NCBI GenBank assembly: GCA_036271795.1
Contig: DATAZY010000002.1
Coordinates: 27,331-91,330 of the forward strand
DNA length: 64,000 nucleotides
Source of the DNA: Galbitalea sp036271795
GTDB lineage: Bacteria > Actinomycetota > Actinomycetes > Actinomycetales > Microbacteriaceae
Reading direction: 5' to 3'
The position numbers and the translations under genes are program-made. Under the pieces are notes generated by a model. It saw only the letters and a program-made list of their open reading frames with translations. It did not search any database and was not told the origin of the DNA. Positions 8,497 through 16,870 of this stretch are shown one piece after another; position 1 is the first letter of the stretch; each line of letters starts with the position of its first letter.

Positions 8497-8527
8497 GCAT
8501 CGATTTGAGCAAGGAAGCGAGAGCACG

Positions 8528-9715
8528 GTGCCAGCCGACCCGATCCGACCTCTCGACGGGATCCTTGTGCTGGACTTCAGCCAGTTTCTCGCCGGACCGG
8601 TGGCAGCGATGCGTCTCGCCGATCTCGGCGCACGCGTAATCAAGATCGAACGGCCGGGAATTGGCGACATCGGACGGACTCTCGCGTTTGCCGGCAAGTC
8701 CGCCGATGGCGACACGATCTCGTTTCACGCCATGAACCGCAATAAGGAGAGCGTCGCGGCCGACCTGAAGGACCCGGCCGACCTGGCCTGGGTGAAACAC
8801 CTCGTGACTAAGGCCGACGTCATCATCCAGAACTTCCGTCCGGGCGTCATGGAGCGTATCGGACTCGACTACGAATCGGTCCGCAAACTCAATCCCGCGC
8901 TCGTCTACGCGAGCGCGACAGGCTACGGCGACGTTGGTCCCTGGAAGGACCGGCCCGGTCAGGATCTGCTGGCGCAGTCGGTCTCCGGCATGCCGTGGCT
9001 CTCCGGATCACGGGACGACGGACCTGTCCCCGTCGGCCTCTCGATCGCCGATCACCTGATGAGCTGCCACATCGCCCAGGGTGTCACCGCATTGCTGGTT
9101 CGACGGTTCCGCACCGGCCTGGGTGGTTACGTGCAGACCAGCCTCCTGGAGGCCATGCTCGATCTTCAGTTCGAGCTCCTCAGTACACATCTCAACGACG
9201 CGAGTGTCACGGTCGAGCGCGGGGGAGAACACTCCGCGCATGCCTTCCTGTCTGCTCCATACGGCACATACCCGACGAGCGGCGGCTATCTCGCGCTGGC
9301 AATGAACCCCGTCAACCGGATCGGGGAGCTTCTCGGCATTGCCGAACTCGCCGCGATGGTCGACCCGGCGAGCTGGTGGGAGAAACAGGATGCGATCTCG
9401 GAGCTGCTCGCGGCTCGCTTCGCGCTCGAGACGACCGACCACTGGCTCGCCATCCTTGATCCGGCGGATGTCTGGTGCGCACCCGTTCTCACGCTCGAAC
9501 AGCTCGTCGCACACGACGGCTTCGAGGCCATCGGGATGACGCAACAGATCGAGCGGGAGCCGCTCGATGGCGTGTCGCCGGTTACTCTCACGACGACGCG
9601 GAGTCCCCTGCGGATCGACGGCGAGCCATTGACGGGCTCGGGCCCAGCGCCGCGGCTCGGCCAGCACACCGACGCGGTGCGGGTCGAATTCGCGGATCCG
9701 TCGAGGTCGTCGTGA
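8528..9715 (+). CDS. CaiB/BaiF family (class III) CoA transferase
   Basis: 395 aa, GTG start. The N-terminus (PLDGILVLDFSQFLAGP, then MRLADLGARVIKIERPG) and NRNKESVAADLKDP followed by the catalytic Asp region are typical of family III CoA transferases, which move CoA between carboxylic acids through enzyme-bound anhydrides. QNFRPGVMERIGLDY and GQDLLAQSVSGM are further family motifs. The stop overlaps the next start (GTGA). In this operon it would activate a carboxylic acid for the MaoC hydratase. The substrate is not identifiable. Confidence 0.9.
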   Translation: MPADPIRPLDGILVLDFSQFLAGPVAAMRLADLGARVIKIERPGIGDIGRTLAFAGKSADGDTISFHAMNRNKESVAADLKDPADLAWVKHLVTKADVIIQNFRPGVMERIGLDYESVRKLNPALVYASATGYGDVGPWKDRPGQDLLAQSVSGMPWLSGSRDDGPVPVGLSIADHLMSCHIAQGVTALLVRRFRTGLGGYVQTSLLEAMLDLQFELLSTHLNDASVTVERGGEHSAHAFLSAPYGTYPTSGGYLALAMNPVNRIGELLGIAELAAMVDPASWWEKQDAISELLAARFALETTDHWLAILDPADVWCAPVLTLEQLVAHDGFEAIGMTQQIEREPLDGVSPVTLTTTRSPLRIDGEPLTGSGPAPRLGQHTDAVRVEFADPSRSS

Positions 9716-10845
9716 CGACTGTTCTCCGCGGCATCACCTGGGAGCACGCGCGCGGCTACGGGAGTGTGGTCGCGGCCGCACAGGCGTATCGGAAGATTCG
9801 TCCCGACGTCGAGATCAGCTGGGAGTTTCGCTCTCTGCAGGCCTTCGCGGATCATCCGATCGAGCAGTTGGTCGAACGATACGATCTCCTCGTCATCGAT
9901 CATCCGCATGTTCCCGCAGCTGCCGAGGACGGGCTGTTCGCCCAACTGAATGCGACGGGTCACGATGAGGAGCTCGCAGTCCTCGCCCGGCAGTCGGTGG
10001 GTCGTTCGCACGAGAGCTACCGTCATCTCGGTCACCAGTGGGGACTGGCGACGGATGCCGCGGCCCAGGTCTCCGCCTACCGGCCCGACCTGATCGCGGA
10101 GCCACCGCGCGACTGGCCAGCCGTGCTCGAACTCGCTCGCGAGGGCAGGGTGCTCTGGCCGGGCAAGCCCATCGACGCCTTCTCGAGCCTGATCACGGTC
10201 GCCGCGAACGCGGGGACAGCACCAATGAGTGGCGATGGAACGTTCCTGCCAGAGCAGGATGCGTTCGCCGCGCTTGACGTGCTGCACGAACTCGCCGCGC
10301 ACGTTCCCGCCGAGAACCTCGCCATGAATCCCATTGAGGTCGCTGATGCCCTTGCCGACGGCAACGAATTCGCATACTCGCCCCTGCTCTTCGCCTATAC
10401 GAATTACTCGCGGGAGGGTTTCCGCACGAATCGGCTCCGGTACGTCGACATTCCGAGCGGACCTCGAGGCGTGACCGGTTCGCTGCTGGGAGGCGCGGGT
10501 ATCGCCGTCTCCTCGCGAACGGGTTCGCTCGCGGAAGCCATCGACCACGCCTTCTGGCTGGCGTCCGCGTCCGTTCAGGCTGGCGTGTACTTCGACGGTG
10601 GTGGCCAGCCCGGCAACTCCGTGGCGTGGGAGGACGACCACACCAACGCCGCGACGCTGGAATTCTTTCGCGGGACGCGGGCGACACTCGAGGGCGCGTA
10701 CCTGCGACCGCGATTCGCGGGCTACATCGAATTGCAGGATCGTCTTTCACCACTTGTGACCCAGGCGCTGGCGGGCGAGCTGACCGACGCCCAGTGCATC
10801 TCGCGGCTGAACGACCTGACGGCACGCATCACGGAGGGACGCTGA
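9712..10845 (+). CDS. Solute-binding-like protein without signal peptide
   Basis: 377 aa, GTG start overlapping the CoA-transferase stop. The fold signature is that of ABC sugar-binding proteins of cluster B (YDLLVIDHPHVP; GVTGSLLGGAGIAVSS, then IDHAFWLASASVQAG; a repeated aromatic pattern near the C-terminus). However, the N-terminus (VTTVLRGITWEHARGYG) has no signal peptide or lipobox, and no permease is nearby. It may therefore be a cytoplasmic binding protein or sensor acting with the CoA transferase and MaoC enzyme (inference). The in-frame region upstream overlaps the CoA-transferase gene and offers no leader either. Confidence 0.7.
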   Translation: MTTVLRGITWEHARGYGSVVAAAQAYRKIRPDVEISWEFRSLQAFADHPIEQLVERYDLLVIDHPHVPAAAEDGLFAQLNATGHDEELAVLARQSVGRSHESYRHLGHQWGLATDAAAQVSAYRPDLIAEPPRDWPAVLELAREGRVLWPGKPIDAFSSLITVAANAGTAPMSGDGTFLPEQDAFAALDVLHELAAHVPAENLAMNPIEVADALADGNEFAYSPLLFAYTNYSREGFRTNRLRYVDIPSGPRGVTGSLLGGAGIAVSSRTGSLAEAIDHAFWLASASVQAGVYFDGGGQPGNSVAWEDDHTNAATLEFFRGTRATLEGAYLRPRFAGYIELQDRLSPLVTQALAGELTDAQCISRLNDLTARITEGR

Positions 10846-11300
10846 TGCAGACGATCGACCGTTGGTTTGAGGACTTCGAGATAGGCGAAACGCGGCGCTT
10901 CACCGGCCGCACGATCACCGAGGCCGACATTGTGCTGCACGCCGGGCAGACCGGCGACTTCTTCCCGCACCACATGGACGCGGAATGGGCTGCGACGCAA
11001 CCGATCGGCCAGCGGATCGCGCACGGAACGCTCATCCTGTCGGTCGCCGTCGGGATGACCGCGGGAGACATCAATCCGCAGGCGACGAGCTATGGCTACG
11101 ACCGCATTCGCTTCATCAGGCCCGTGTTCATCGGCGACACCATCACGGTCACCGCAGAGATCACCGATAAGAGAGATCACGCCAAACAGCCCGAAAGATA
11201 CGGCTATGTCCACGAATCGGTCACCGTGACCAACCAACGTGGTGAGACTCCGCTGGTGCTAACGCACCTGTACCTGGTCAACAGACGGGGCTCCACCTAG
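10845..11300 (+). CDS. MaoC family dehydratase/hydratase
   Basis: 151 aa hot-dog-fold enzyme; the ATG overlaps the preceding TGA (TGATG). MaoC-type catalytic motif: Asp and His in TGDFFPHHMDAEWAA and the stretch IAHGTLILSVAVGM, followed by GYDRIRFIRPVFIGDTI. Such enzymes hydrate enoyl-CoA or mesaconyl-CoA type substrates. Encoded with a class III CoA transferase, it probably acts on the CoA thioester that enzyme makes. Confidence 0.88.
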   Translation: MQTIDRWFEDFEIGETRRFTGRTITEADIVLHAGQTGDFFPHHMDAEWAATQPIGQRIAHGTLILSVAVGMTAGDINPQATSYGYDRIRFIRPVFIGDTITVTAEITDKRDHAKQPERYGYVHESVTVTNQRGETPLVLTHLYLVNRRGST

Positions 11301-11324
11301 AGCTTGTCGGAACTACGGCGGTCA

Positions 11325-11330
11325 TACACT
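11325..11330 (+). promoter_or_regulatory. -10 hexamer of the LacI-family gene
   Basis: TACACT 6 bases before the ATG at 11337, without a Shine-Dalgarno sequence; a poor TTGTCG lies 15 bases upstream. It fits a leaderless mRNA and supports 11337 over the in-frame upstream TTG at 11304. Confidence 0.5.
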
Positions 11331-11336
11331 GGCCGA

Positions 11337-12371
11337 ATGTCAACGCTGAGTGATATCGCGGCCCAGGCCGGTGTATCCGTGTCCGCGGTTTCGCGTGTGC
11401 TCAGCAAGGCGCCGAGTTCGCGCGTCAGCGAGGCGACTCGCCGGCGCATCGAAGATGTGGCCCGCGAGCTCGACTACCACCCGAACTTCGCCGCCCGCGC
11501 ACTGAAACTCTCGCGGACGAATGTCGTTGCCCTCGTGGTTCCCGACCTGACCAACGCGATCTTCAGTGAGTTGATGCGGGGTGTCGAGGAAGCTGCGGCC
11601 GAACTCGACTACATGGTTCTGCTCGCTCGCGAGGAGAGCGTGCGGCCCACCGCCGCGACGATCGCGAAACTGGTCGGAGAGGGCAGGGTCGACGGGATCC
11701 TTGTCCAGGTCGGCGACGACATGACCGTGGACGACCTGTCGGGCATTCTCGACGGCGCAGTGCCCGCGGTCCTCATCAACTCGCGACGGGACGATCACGT
11801 CGGCTCGGTCGTACTCCCGGACGAGGAGGGCGCCGCTGTTGCCGTGCGCCACCTCGTTGGCCTGGGACACTCGGCCATCGGTCTCGTCAACGGGCTGCCC
11901 CATACCGATAGTGCGATTCGACGGGGCATCGGGTTCGCGGCTGCGATGGCATCCGCCGGGCTCGCGATCAACCCGGTGTTCATTACCTCGCTCGGCTACA
12001 ACCCACAACAGGGCAGGGCCGCCATGCAGACCCTGGCAGCGCTCGCCGAGCGACCGACCGCACTTGTGGTTGCGAACGTGAACGCGGCACTCGGGCTGCT
12101 GGCCGAAGCGCGCACGCTGGGCATCCGCGTGCCAGACGGGCTGTCGATTGTTGCCATCCACGACACGTGGACCGCGGAGAATGCCTGGCCACCCCTCACG
12201 ACGGTGCGAATGCCGCTGTACGAACTCGGCAAACGATCGATGACCGCGATCTTCGACCGTATTCGTGCCGGAGCAACCGTCGACGTTGTGGTGGATGACC
12301 CGCCACCCGAACTCGTGCTGCGAGAGTCAACCGCGCCAGATCGCCAGATTGAACCGACCAATTACGAGTAG
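11337..12371 (+). CDS. LacI family transcriptional regulator
   Basis: 344 aa. N-terminal helix-turn-helix and hinge (STLSDIAAQAGVSVSAVSRV to HPNFAARALK, residues 1-60), then a periplasmic-binding-like effector domain (VALVVPDLTNAIFSELMRG; GHSAIGLVNG; PDGLSIVAIHDTW). Family members repress catabolic genes and respond to sugars or related small molecules. It sits between the CoA-transferase operon and the fucose cluster and could control either. A possible LacI-type site lies at 8485-8496. Confidence 0.92.
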   Translation: MSTLSDIAAQAGVSVSAVSRVLSKAPSSRVSEATRRRIEDVARELDYHPNFAARALKLSRTNVVALVVPDLTNAIFSELMRGVEEAAAELDYMVLLAREESVRPTAATIAKLVGEGRVDGILVQVGDDMTVDDLSGILDGAVPAVLINSRRDDHVGSVVLPDEEGAAVAVRHLVGLGHSAIGLVNGLPHTDSAIRRGIGFAAAMASAGLAINPVFITSLGYNPQQGRAAMQTLAALAERPTALVVANVNAALGLLAEARTLGIRVPDGLSIVAIHDTWTAENAWPPLTTVRMPLYELGKRSMTAIFDRIRAGATVDVVVDDPPPELVLRESTAPDRQIEPTNYE

Positions 12372-12411
12372 ATAGCCTATTTCAGCCACAACTTCGTCAT
12401 ATTCCCCCAAA

Positions 12412-12425
12412 TACATCTAATCTTT
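12412..12425 (+). promoter_or_regulatory. FadR-like operator, divergent copy, before the fucose dehydrogenase gene
   Basis: TACATCTAATCTTT resembles the motif TTCATCTGATCTTT found near 15.6 kb (11 of 14 identical). It lies directly upstream of a possible -10 TATGCT (12430-12435), a position suited to repression. Confidence 0.5.
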
Positions 12426-12490
12426 GGCCTATGCTTACCTGACGGCACTGGACCAAATGCCGCTGGACCTGACGGCGAAGGGATTGCGCA

Positions 12491-13477
12491 ATGCGGACTC
12501 GCGCGACGCGGCGCGGTCTCCAACTGACGGAACTCGGTCTGGGGGCTGCCCAATTCGGCAACCTGTATCGAGAAACCAGCGACGAACAGGCGGCGGGCGC
12601 CGTCGCGGCCGCCTGGGATGCCGGCATCCGTTATTTCGACACCGCCCCGCACTACGGGCTCGGACTCTCAGAGCAGCGCCTCGGCCCGCTGCTGTCCGGC
12701 TATACGCGAGACGAGTACCTCGTCTCTTCGAAGGTTGGTCGACTCCTGGTCGATAGTCCCGAACTGGCGGGGCGGCAGGATGACGAGGGTTTCGCCGTGC
12801 CCGCCAACAAGCGTCGAGCCTGGGACTTCAGCAGGGACGGCATTCTCCGTTCGCTCGAGAGCAGTCTCGAGAGAACCGGACTCGACTCACTCGACATCGT
12901 CTACCTGCACGACCCGGACGATCACCTTGAGCAGGCGCTCGGCGAGGGCATCCAGACTCTGATCGACCTTCGCGAACAGGGAGTAGTTCGCGCGGTCGGC
13001 GCCGGTATGAAGCAGTCGGAAGCGCTTGCCGCGCTCATTCGCGCGGCCGACATCGACCTTGTGATGCTGGCCGGCCGATACACGCTTCTGGAACAGGGAG
13101 CGGCAGACGACCTCCTGCCGCTCGCTCGGGAACGCGGAGTCGGCGTGGTGATCGCGGGCGTCTACAACACCGGCCTGCTCAGTTCTGCCCGCCCGACCGC
13201 GGGGGCAAAGTACGAGTACGAGGATGCCCCGTTCGAGTTGGTCGCGCGAGCCAATGCCATCGCGGATGTCTGCGAGCGATACGACGTCACCCTCCCGGAA
13301 GCGGCCCTCGCATTTCCGCTTCTTCATCCCGCCGTGGTCTCCGTCGTGGTCGGAGTTCGGGATGCCACCCAGGTGACCAGCAACGTCGAGCGTTACTCCA
13401 AGCCCATTCCCGCAGACCTGTGGACCGAGCTCCGTGCCGAGTCCCTATTGCCCGATTCGTCGCACCGAAACGCCTGA
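12491..13477 (+). CDS. Aldo/keto reductase, probable L-fucose (D-threo-aldose) 1-dehydrogenase
   Basis: 328 aa. AKR tetrad: Asp and Tyr in YFDTAPHYGLGLSEQRLG, Lys in YLVSSKVGRLL, His in DIVYLHDPDD. The sequence has the hallmarks of the D-threo-aldose 1-dehydrogenase/pyridoxal 4-dehydrogenase group (FDTAPHYG, DDEGFAVP insert, VGAGMKQ). Together with the adjacent L-fuconate dehydratase and the other pathway genes this supports oxidation of L-fucose (or a related 6-deoxy sugar) to the lactone with NAD(P)+. First gene of the cluster, 16 bases before the dehydratase, so co-transcribed. Confidence 0.85.
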   Translation: MRTRATRRGLQLTELGLGAAQFGNLYRETSDEQAAGAVAAAWDAGIRYFDTAPHYGLGLSEQRLGPLLSGYTRDEYLVSSKVGRLLVDSPELAGRQDDEGFAVPANKRRAWDFSRDGILRSLESSLERTGLDSLDIVYLHDPDDHLEQALGEGIQTLIDLREQGVVRAVGAGMKQSEALAALIRAADIDLVMLAGRYTLLEQGAADDLLPLARERGVGVVIAGVYNTGLLSSARPTAGAKYEYEDAPFELVARANAIADVCERYDVTLPEAALAFPLLHPAVVSVVVGVRDATQVTSNVERYSKPIPADLWTELRAESLLPDSSHRNA

Positions 13478-13492
13478 CAGGAAATCCTCTCA

Positions 13493-14800
13493 ATGCCAAC
13501 TATCACCGCCGTAACCAGCCACGACGTGAGATATCCAACGTCGCTGACCGCAGACGGTTCGGACGCGATGAACAAAGACGGCGACTATTCCGCGGCCTAC
13601 GTGGTCATCCATACGGACGATCCCGCGCTGAAGGGCTACGGCTTCACGTTTACCATCGGGCGCGGAAACGACCTGTGCGTTGAGGCGGCCCGTCAGCGCG
13701 GCCTGCCGCTCGTAGGCCGTTCGGTCGAGGAGTCGGTCGCCGACCTCGGTGGCGTCTATCGCGATCTCAACGGCGACTCGCAGTTGCGCTGGCTCGGACC
13801 CGAGAAGGGCGTGGAGCATCTCGCGCTCGCCGCGGTGATGAACGCCATGTGGGACCTGGCCGCGCGCGTCGCTGGTAAGCCCCTGTGGCGACTCCTCGCA
13901 GACATGACGCCGGAGCAGTTGGTCGATGCGGCCGATCTCAAGTACCTCTCGGATGCGATCACGCGCGACGAGGCCATCGCCATGCTCGCCGAGCTGGTAC
14001 CGACTCGGAACGAGAGGATAGCCGAACTCACCGAGACGGGCTATCCCTGCTACACGACGAGCGCGGGCTGGCTGGGGTACAGCGACGAGAAGCTTCGTCG
14101 CCTGCTGCAGGAGGCGGTCGACGAGGGCTATCACCACGTCAAACTGAAGGTCGGTGCCAATCGCGAGGACGACATCCGTCGGCTGGGGATCGCTCGTGAG
14201 GTCATTGGTCCGGATGCCAAGCTGATGATCGACGCCAACCAGGTTTGGGATGTGCCCGAGGCGATCGATTGGATCGGTGACCTTGCAAGGTTCAACCCGC
14301 ACTGGGTAGAGGAGCCGACAAGTCCGGATGACGTTCTCGGCCACGCGGCCATCCGCTCCGCGATCGCACCCATCGGTGTGGCCACGGGAGAGCACGGGAT
14401 GAATCGGGTGCTGTTCAAGCAGTTCTTTCAGGCTGAAGCCATCGATTTCTGCCAGCTCGACTCTGCGCGGCTGGGCAGCATCAACGAGATCCTCGCGGTC
14501 TACTTCATGGCAAAGAAGTTTGGAATACCGGTGTGCCCGCACGCGGGAGGCGTTGGGCTGTGCGAGCTCGTGCAGCACCTGTCGATCTTTGACTATGTCG
14601 CGGTGTCCGGTTCACTCGAGAACCGCGTGACCGAGTACGTTGACCACCTGCATGAACACTTCGTCGACCCGTGCATCGTCGAGAACGGGGCATACGTGCT
14701 TCCGACCCGACCCGGCTACAGCGCGCAGATGTTCGACGAGTCCGTCGCGGAATTCACGTTCCCGACCGGGCGCTACTGGTCTTCGTCCAGCACGGGCTGA
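13493..14800 (+). CDS. fucD: L-fuconate dehydratase (enolase superfamily)
   Basis: 435 aa, the length of characterised FucD. Active-site residues line up with the Xanthomonas enzyme, shifted by one: Lys217 and Lys219 (VKLKVG), Asp247 and Asn249 (MIDAN), Glu273/274 (WVEEP), Glu300 (TGEHG), Asp323 and His350 (CPHAGG). It dehydrates L-fuconate to 2-keto-3-deoxy-L-fuconate using Mg2+. The alignment is from memory of the family, but spacing of all residues agrees. The 3' end overlaps the convergent FadR-type gene by 28 bases. Confidence 0.92.
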   Translation: MPTITAVTSHDVRYPTSLTADGSDAMNKDGDYSAAYVVIHTDDPALKGYGFTFTIGRGNDLCVEAARQRGLPLVGRSVEESVADLGGVYRDLNGDSQLRWLGPEKGVEHLALAAVMNAMWDLAARVAGKPLWRLLADMTPEQLVDAADLKYLSDAITRDEAIAMLAELVPTRNERIAELTETGYPCYTTSAGWLGYSDEKLRRLLQEAVDEGYHHVKLKVGANREDDIRRLGIAREVIGPDAKLMIDANQVWDVPEAIDWIGDLARFNPHWVEEPTSPDDVLGHAAIRSAIAPIGVATGEHGMNRVLFKQFFQAEAIDFCQLDSARLGSINEILAVYFMAKKFGIPVCPHAGGVGLCELVQHLSIFDYVAVSGSLENRVTEYVDHLHEHFVDPCIVENGAYVLPTRPGYSAQMFDESVAEFTFPTGRYWSSSSTG

Positions 14801-15531
14801 TCCTGAACATAGTCCTCGACAACGAGCAGGTGGTGTCCCATTAGCAGGCGCGCGCGATCGGGGTGATGCGCCTGCAGGGCCCCAAGGATCGCCAGGTGCT
14901 CGCCGTGCGCGGTCACGACCTGGCCCTGGTTGTGCAGTCCGAGCCAGAGCCTGGCGCGCTGGGTCCGGTTGGCCAATGCATCGATGAGCGCGGAGAGCGC
15001 GGAGTTGTTCGAGGCCTGCGCCACGACGTGATGGAAGGCGATGTCCGCCTCCATGATCGCCTCGTGGTCGAGTTGTTCTCGTTCGACGATGAGTGGCGCT
15101 ACTTGCTCCATGATGGCGGCGGCCTCGGCGAGTTGCTCGTCCGTGATGTACAGCGCCGCCCGTGCTGCGGCTTCGGTCTCCAGGATGCGACGCACGGTGT
15201 GAAGGTCGTGCCGATGCTCCGGAGCCTGCAGATCGACCATGAACCCCATAGGTGCGAGAAGCAGGTTCGAGTCGAGGGAGGTTACGTAGGTGCCATCGCC
15301 CTGACGGGTCTCGAGCACTCCCATGATGCACAGGGCACGAACGCCTTCGCGAAGTGATCCACGGGAGACGCCGAGCGAGACCGCGAGATCCTTCTCGATG
15401 GGAAGGCGGGAACCGGGCCCGAGCGCGCCCGTTGTGATCATGTGTTTGATGCCCTGGAGCACGACGTCGGTCTGCGACAGGCTGCCCGCGGGCGACGCAG
15501 GATTCTCGGTGATGGGCAGTGCCGAAGTCAT
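14773..15531 (-). CDS. FadR-subfamily GntR transcriptional regulator
   Basis: 252 aa. N-terminal GntR winged helix (residues 18-90, with LPIEKDLAVSLGVSRGSLRE and QGDGTYV) and a C-terminal all-helical FCD ligand domain containing Asp/His metal-binding positions (EADIAFHHVVAQAS, HGEHLAIL). Such regulators sense sugar acids or keto acids, often through a bound metal. It is convergent with fucD and divergent from the second enolase gene; two inverted copies of the TTCATCTGATC motif lie in the intergenic region, so it is the likely regulator of the cluster. Confidence 0.92.
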   Translation of the reverse strand: MTSALPITENPASPAGSLSQTDVVLQGIKHMITTGALGPGSRLPIEKDLAVSLGVSRGSLREGVRALCIMGVLETRQGDGTYVTSLDSNLLLAPMGFMVDLQAPEHRHDLHTVRRILETEAAARAALYITDEQLAEAAAIMEQVAPLIVEREQLDHEAIMEADIAFHHVVAQASNNSALSALIDALANRTQRARLWLGLHNQGQVVTAHGEHLAILGALQAHHPDRARLLMGHHLLVVEDYVQDQPVLDEDQ

Positions 15532-15537
15532 GGCGTC

Positions 15538-15543
15538 ATTCTA
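15538..15543 (-). promoter_or_regulatory. -10 hexamer of the FadR-type gene
   Basis: TAGAAT on the minus strand, 6 bases before the ATG at 15531; leaderless arrangement. Confidence 0.5.
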
Positions 15544-15586
15544 TGGCCGGGTCGTGCCCGTAGGCACAAGCGGTACGAGTGGGGTA

Positions 15587-15600
15587 TTCATCTGATCAAT
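15587..15600 (+). promoter_or_regulatory. FadR-like operator copy A
   Basis: TTCATCTGATCAAT, one of four copies of the cluster motif. It lies 56 bp upstream of the regulator's own start and 48 bp from the inverted copy B. Confidence 0.65.
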
Positions 15601-15647
15601 CCCGACATTATGCCATGTTGAGCGCCGTTCATGGGTAGCATGGAGCC

Positions 15648-15662
15648 AAAGATCAGATGAAA
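15648..15662 (-). promoter_or_regulatory. FadR-like operator copy B (inverted)
   Basis: AAAGATCAGATGAAA; its complement TTTCATCTGATCTTT matches copies at 15587 and 18527. It lies 24 bp before the GTG of the second enolase-superfamily gene. Confidence 0.65.
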
Positions 15663-15685
15663 CAACCACTCGAAGATGAGGCCTA

Positions 15686-16870
15686 GTGACGTCGCCCGAC
15701 ACCGGCAATTCCGAAACGGCGCTCAGGGTAGCGAGCGTTCGACCAGTCCTGCTCTCGGCCACTTATGCACCGGGGGAGGAGCTGACCTGGGTCGGTGGCA
15801 CGATCTGGTCCTGGGATGCTGCGCTTGTCGAAGTAACGCTGAGCGACGGCACGACGGGCCTCGGCGAGGCCGGGGCCGGGATCATGGCGGCTCAGGCGGT
15901 GCCTGGCATTGTCGCCGCGTTCACGCCGTACCTGTTGGACGTGGACTTCGCGCACCCGCTGGAGGTGGCCGGTCATCTGCGCGCGTACACGGCCTTTTGG
16001 TCGCGGGGCGGCATCCTGAACGGCGTCGCCGGGGCGATCGAGACGGCCTGTCTTGACGCGGTAGCCAAACGAAACGGCGTGCCCGCGTATGAGCTCCTTG
16101 GTGGAGCGAAGCGGTCGAGCATCGAGACCTACGCGAGTGGTGGGCTCGGTACGACGTTCGAACAGATTGCGGACTGGATGCGCGCCCAGGTCGACGCGGG
16201 GTTCCGCACCGTGAAGTTCCGCGCGATGACCGACCCTGATACGACGCTCCGGCTGCTCGACCACGTCGTCCCCGCGCTCCCCATCGGGATCCGGTTCGTG
16301 CTGGATGCTGTGCAGGGCTGCGCATCGTCGCCGTGGAGCATGGACGACGCGATCCGCGTCGGGCGGGATGTCGCGGCGAGGGGTGCCCGCTGGTACGAGG
16401 AGCCCTGCTTCGCGGGCGACCTCGTCGGCTACGCGAAGGTTCGTTCGGAGTTGGACGTGCCGATCTCGGGCGTCGAATCCAACGGGACAGTTCGGGAGTT
16501 CGCCGAGCTCATTTCGGTGAGTGGGATCGACATTGCCCAGCCCGACGTGACCTTTGTGGGCGGTCCGGCGGCATTCTCGGAAGTCGCGGCGCTCGCCTCG
16601 GCGGCAGGACTAGCGTGCGTTCCCCACGTGTGGGGTAGCGGGGTGACGTTCTCGGCAAACCTCCACGCGGCGCTGGCCGAGGCCTCGGTCGAACTGTTCG
16701 AATACTGCACGCTGCCGAATCCGTTGCGCGACGCGCTGCTGGTCGAACCCGTCGGATTCGAGGACGGGATGCTGAGCGCACCAACTACGCCCGGACTCGG
16801 CGTGGCACTCACGCCCGAACTCGAACGCGAGTTTGCGTTTGTTCCCGGAGGTGGCCATGTCATTCGCTGA
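15686..16870 (+). CDS. Mandelate racemase/muconate lactonizing-type enzyme (acid-sugar dehydratase-like)
   Basis: 394 aa, GTG start. Enolase-superfamily barrel with a KxR pair in TVKFRAM, metal ligands in FVLDAVQ, WYEEPC and ISGVESNG, and a C-terminal PHVWGSGV carrying the likely catalytic His. The KxR and PHVWGSG combination resembles galactonate/galactarate-type dehydratases rather than FucD. It is a second, distinct enzyme in the same cluster, so the locus may accept another sugar acid. The stop overlaps the RraA gene by 14 bases. The substrate is unknown. Confidence 0.85.
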   Translation: MTSPDTGNSETALRVASVRPVLLSATYAPGEELTWVGGTIWSWDAALVEVTLSDGTTGLGEAGAGIMAAQAVPGIVAAFTPYLLDVDFAHPLEVAGHLRAYTAFWSRGGILNGVAGAIETACLDAVAKRNGVPAYELLGGAKRSSIETYASGGLGTTFEQIADWMRAQVDAGFRTVKFRAMTDPDTTLRLLDHVVPALPIGIRFVLDAVQGCASSPWSMDDAIRVGRDVAARGARWYEEPCFAGDLVGYAKVRSELDVPISGVESNGTVREFAELISVSGIDIAQPDVTFVGGPAAFSEVAALASAAGLACVPHVWGSGVTFSANLHAALAEASVELFEYCTLPNPLRDALLVEPVGFEDGMLSAPTTPGLGVALTPELEREFAFVPGGGHVIR

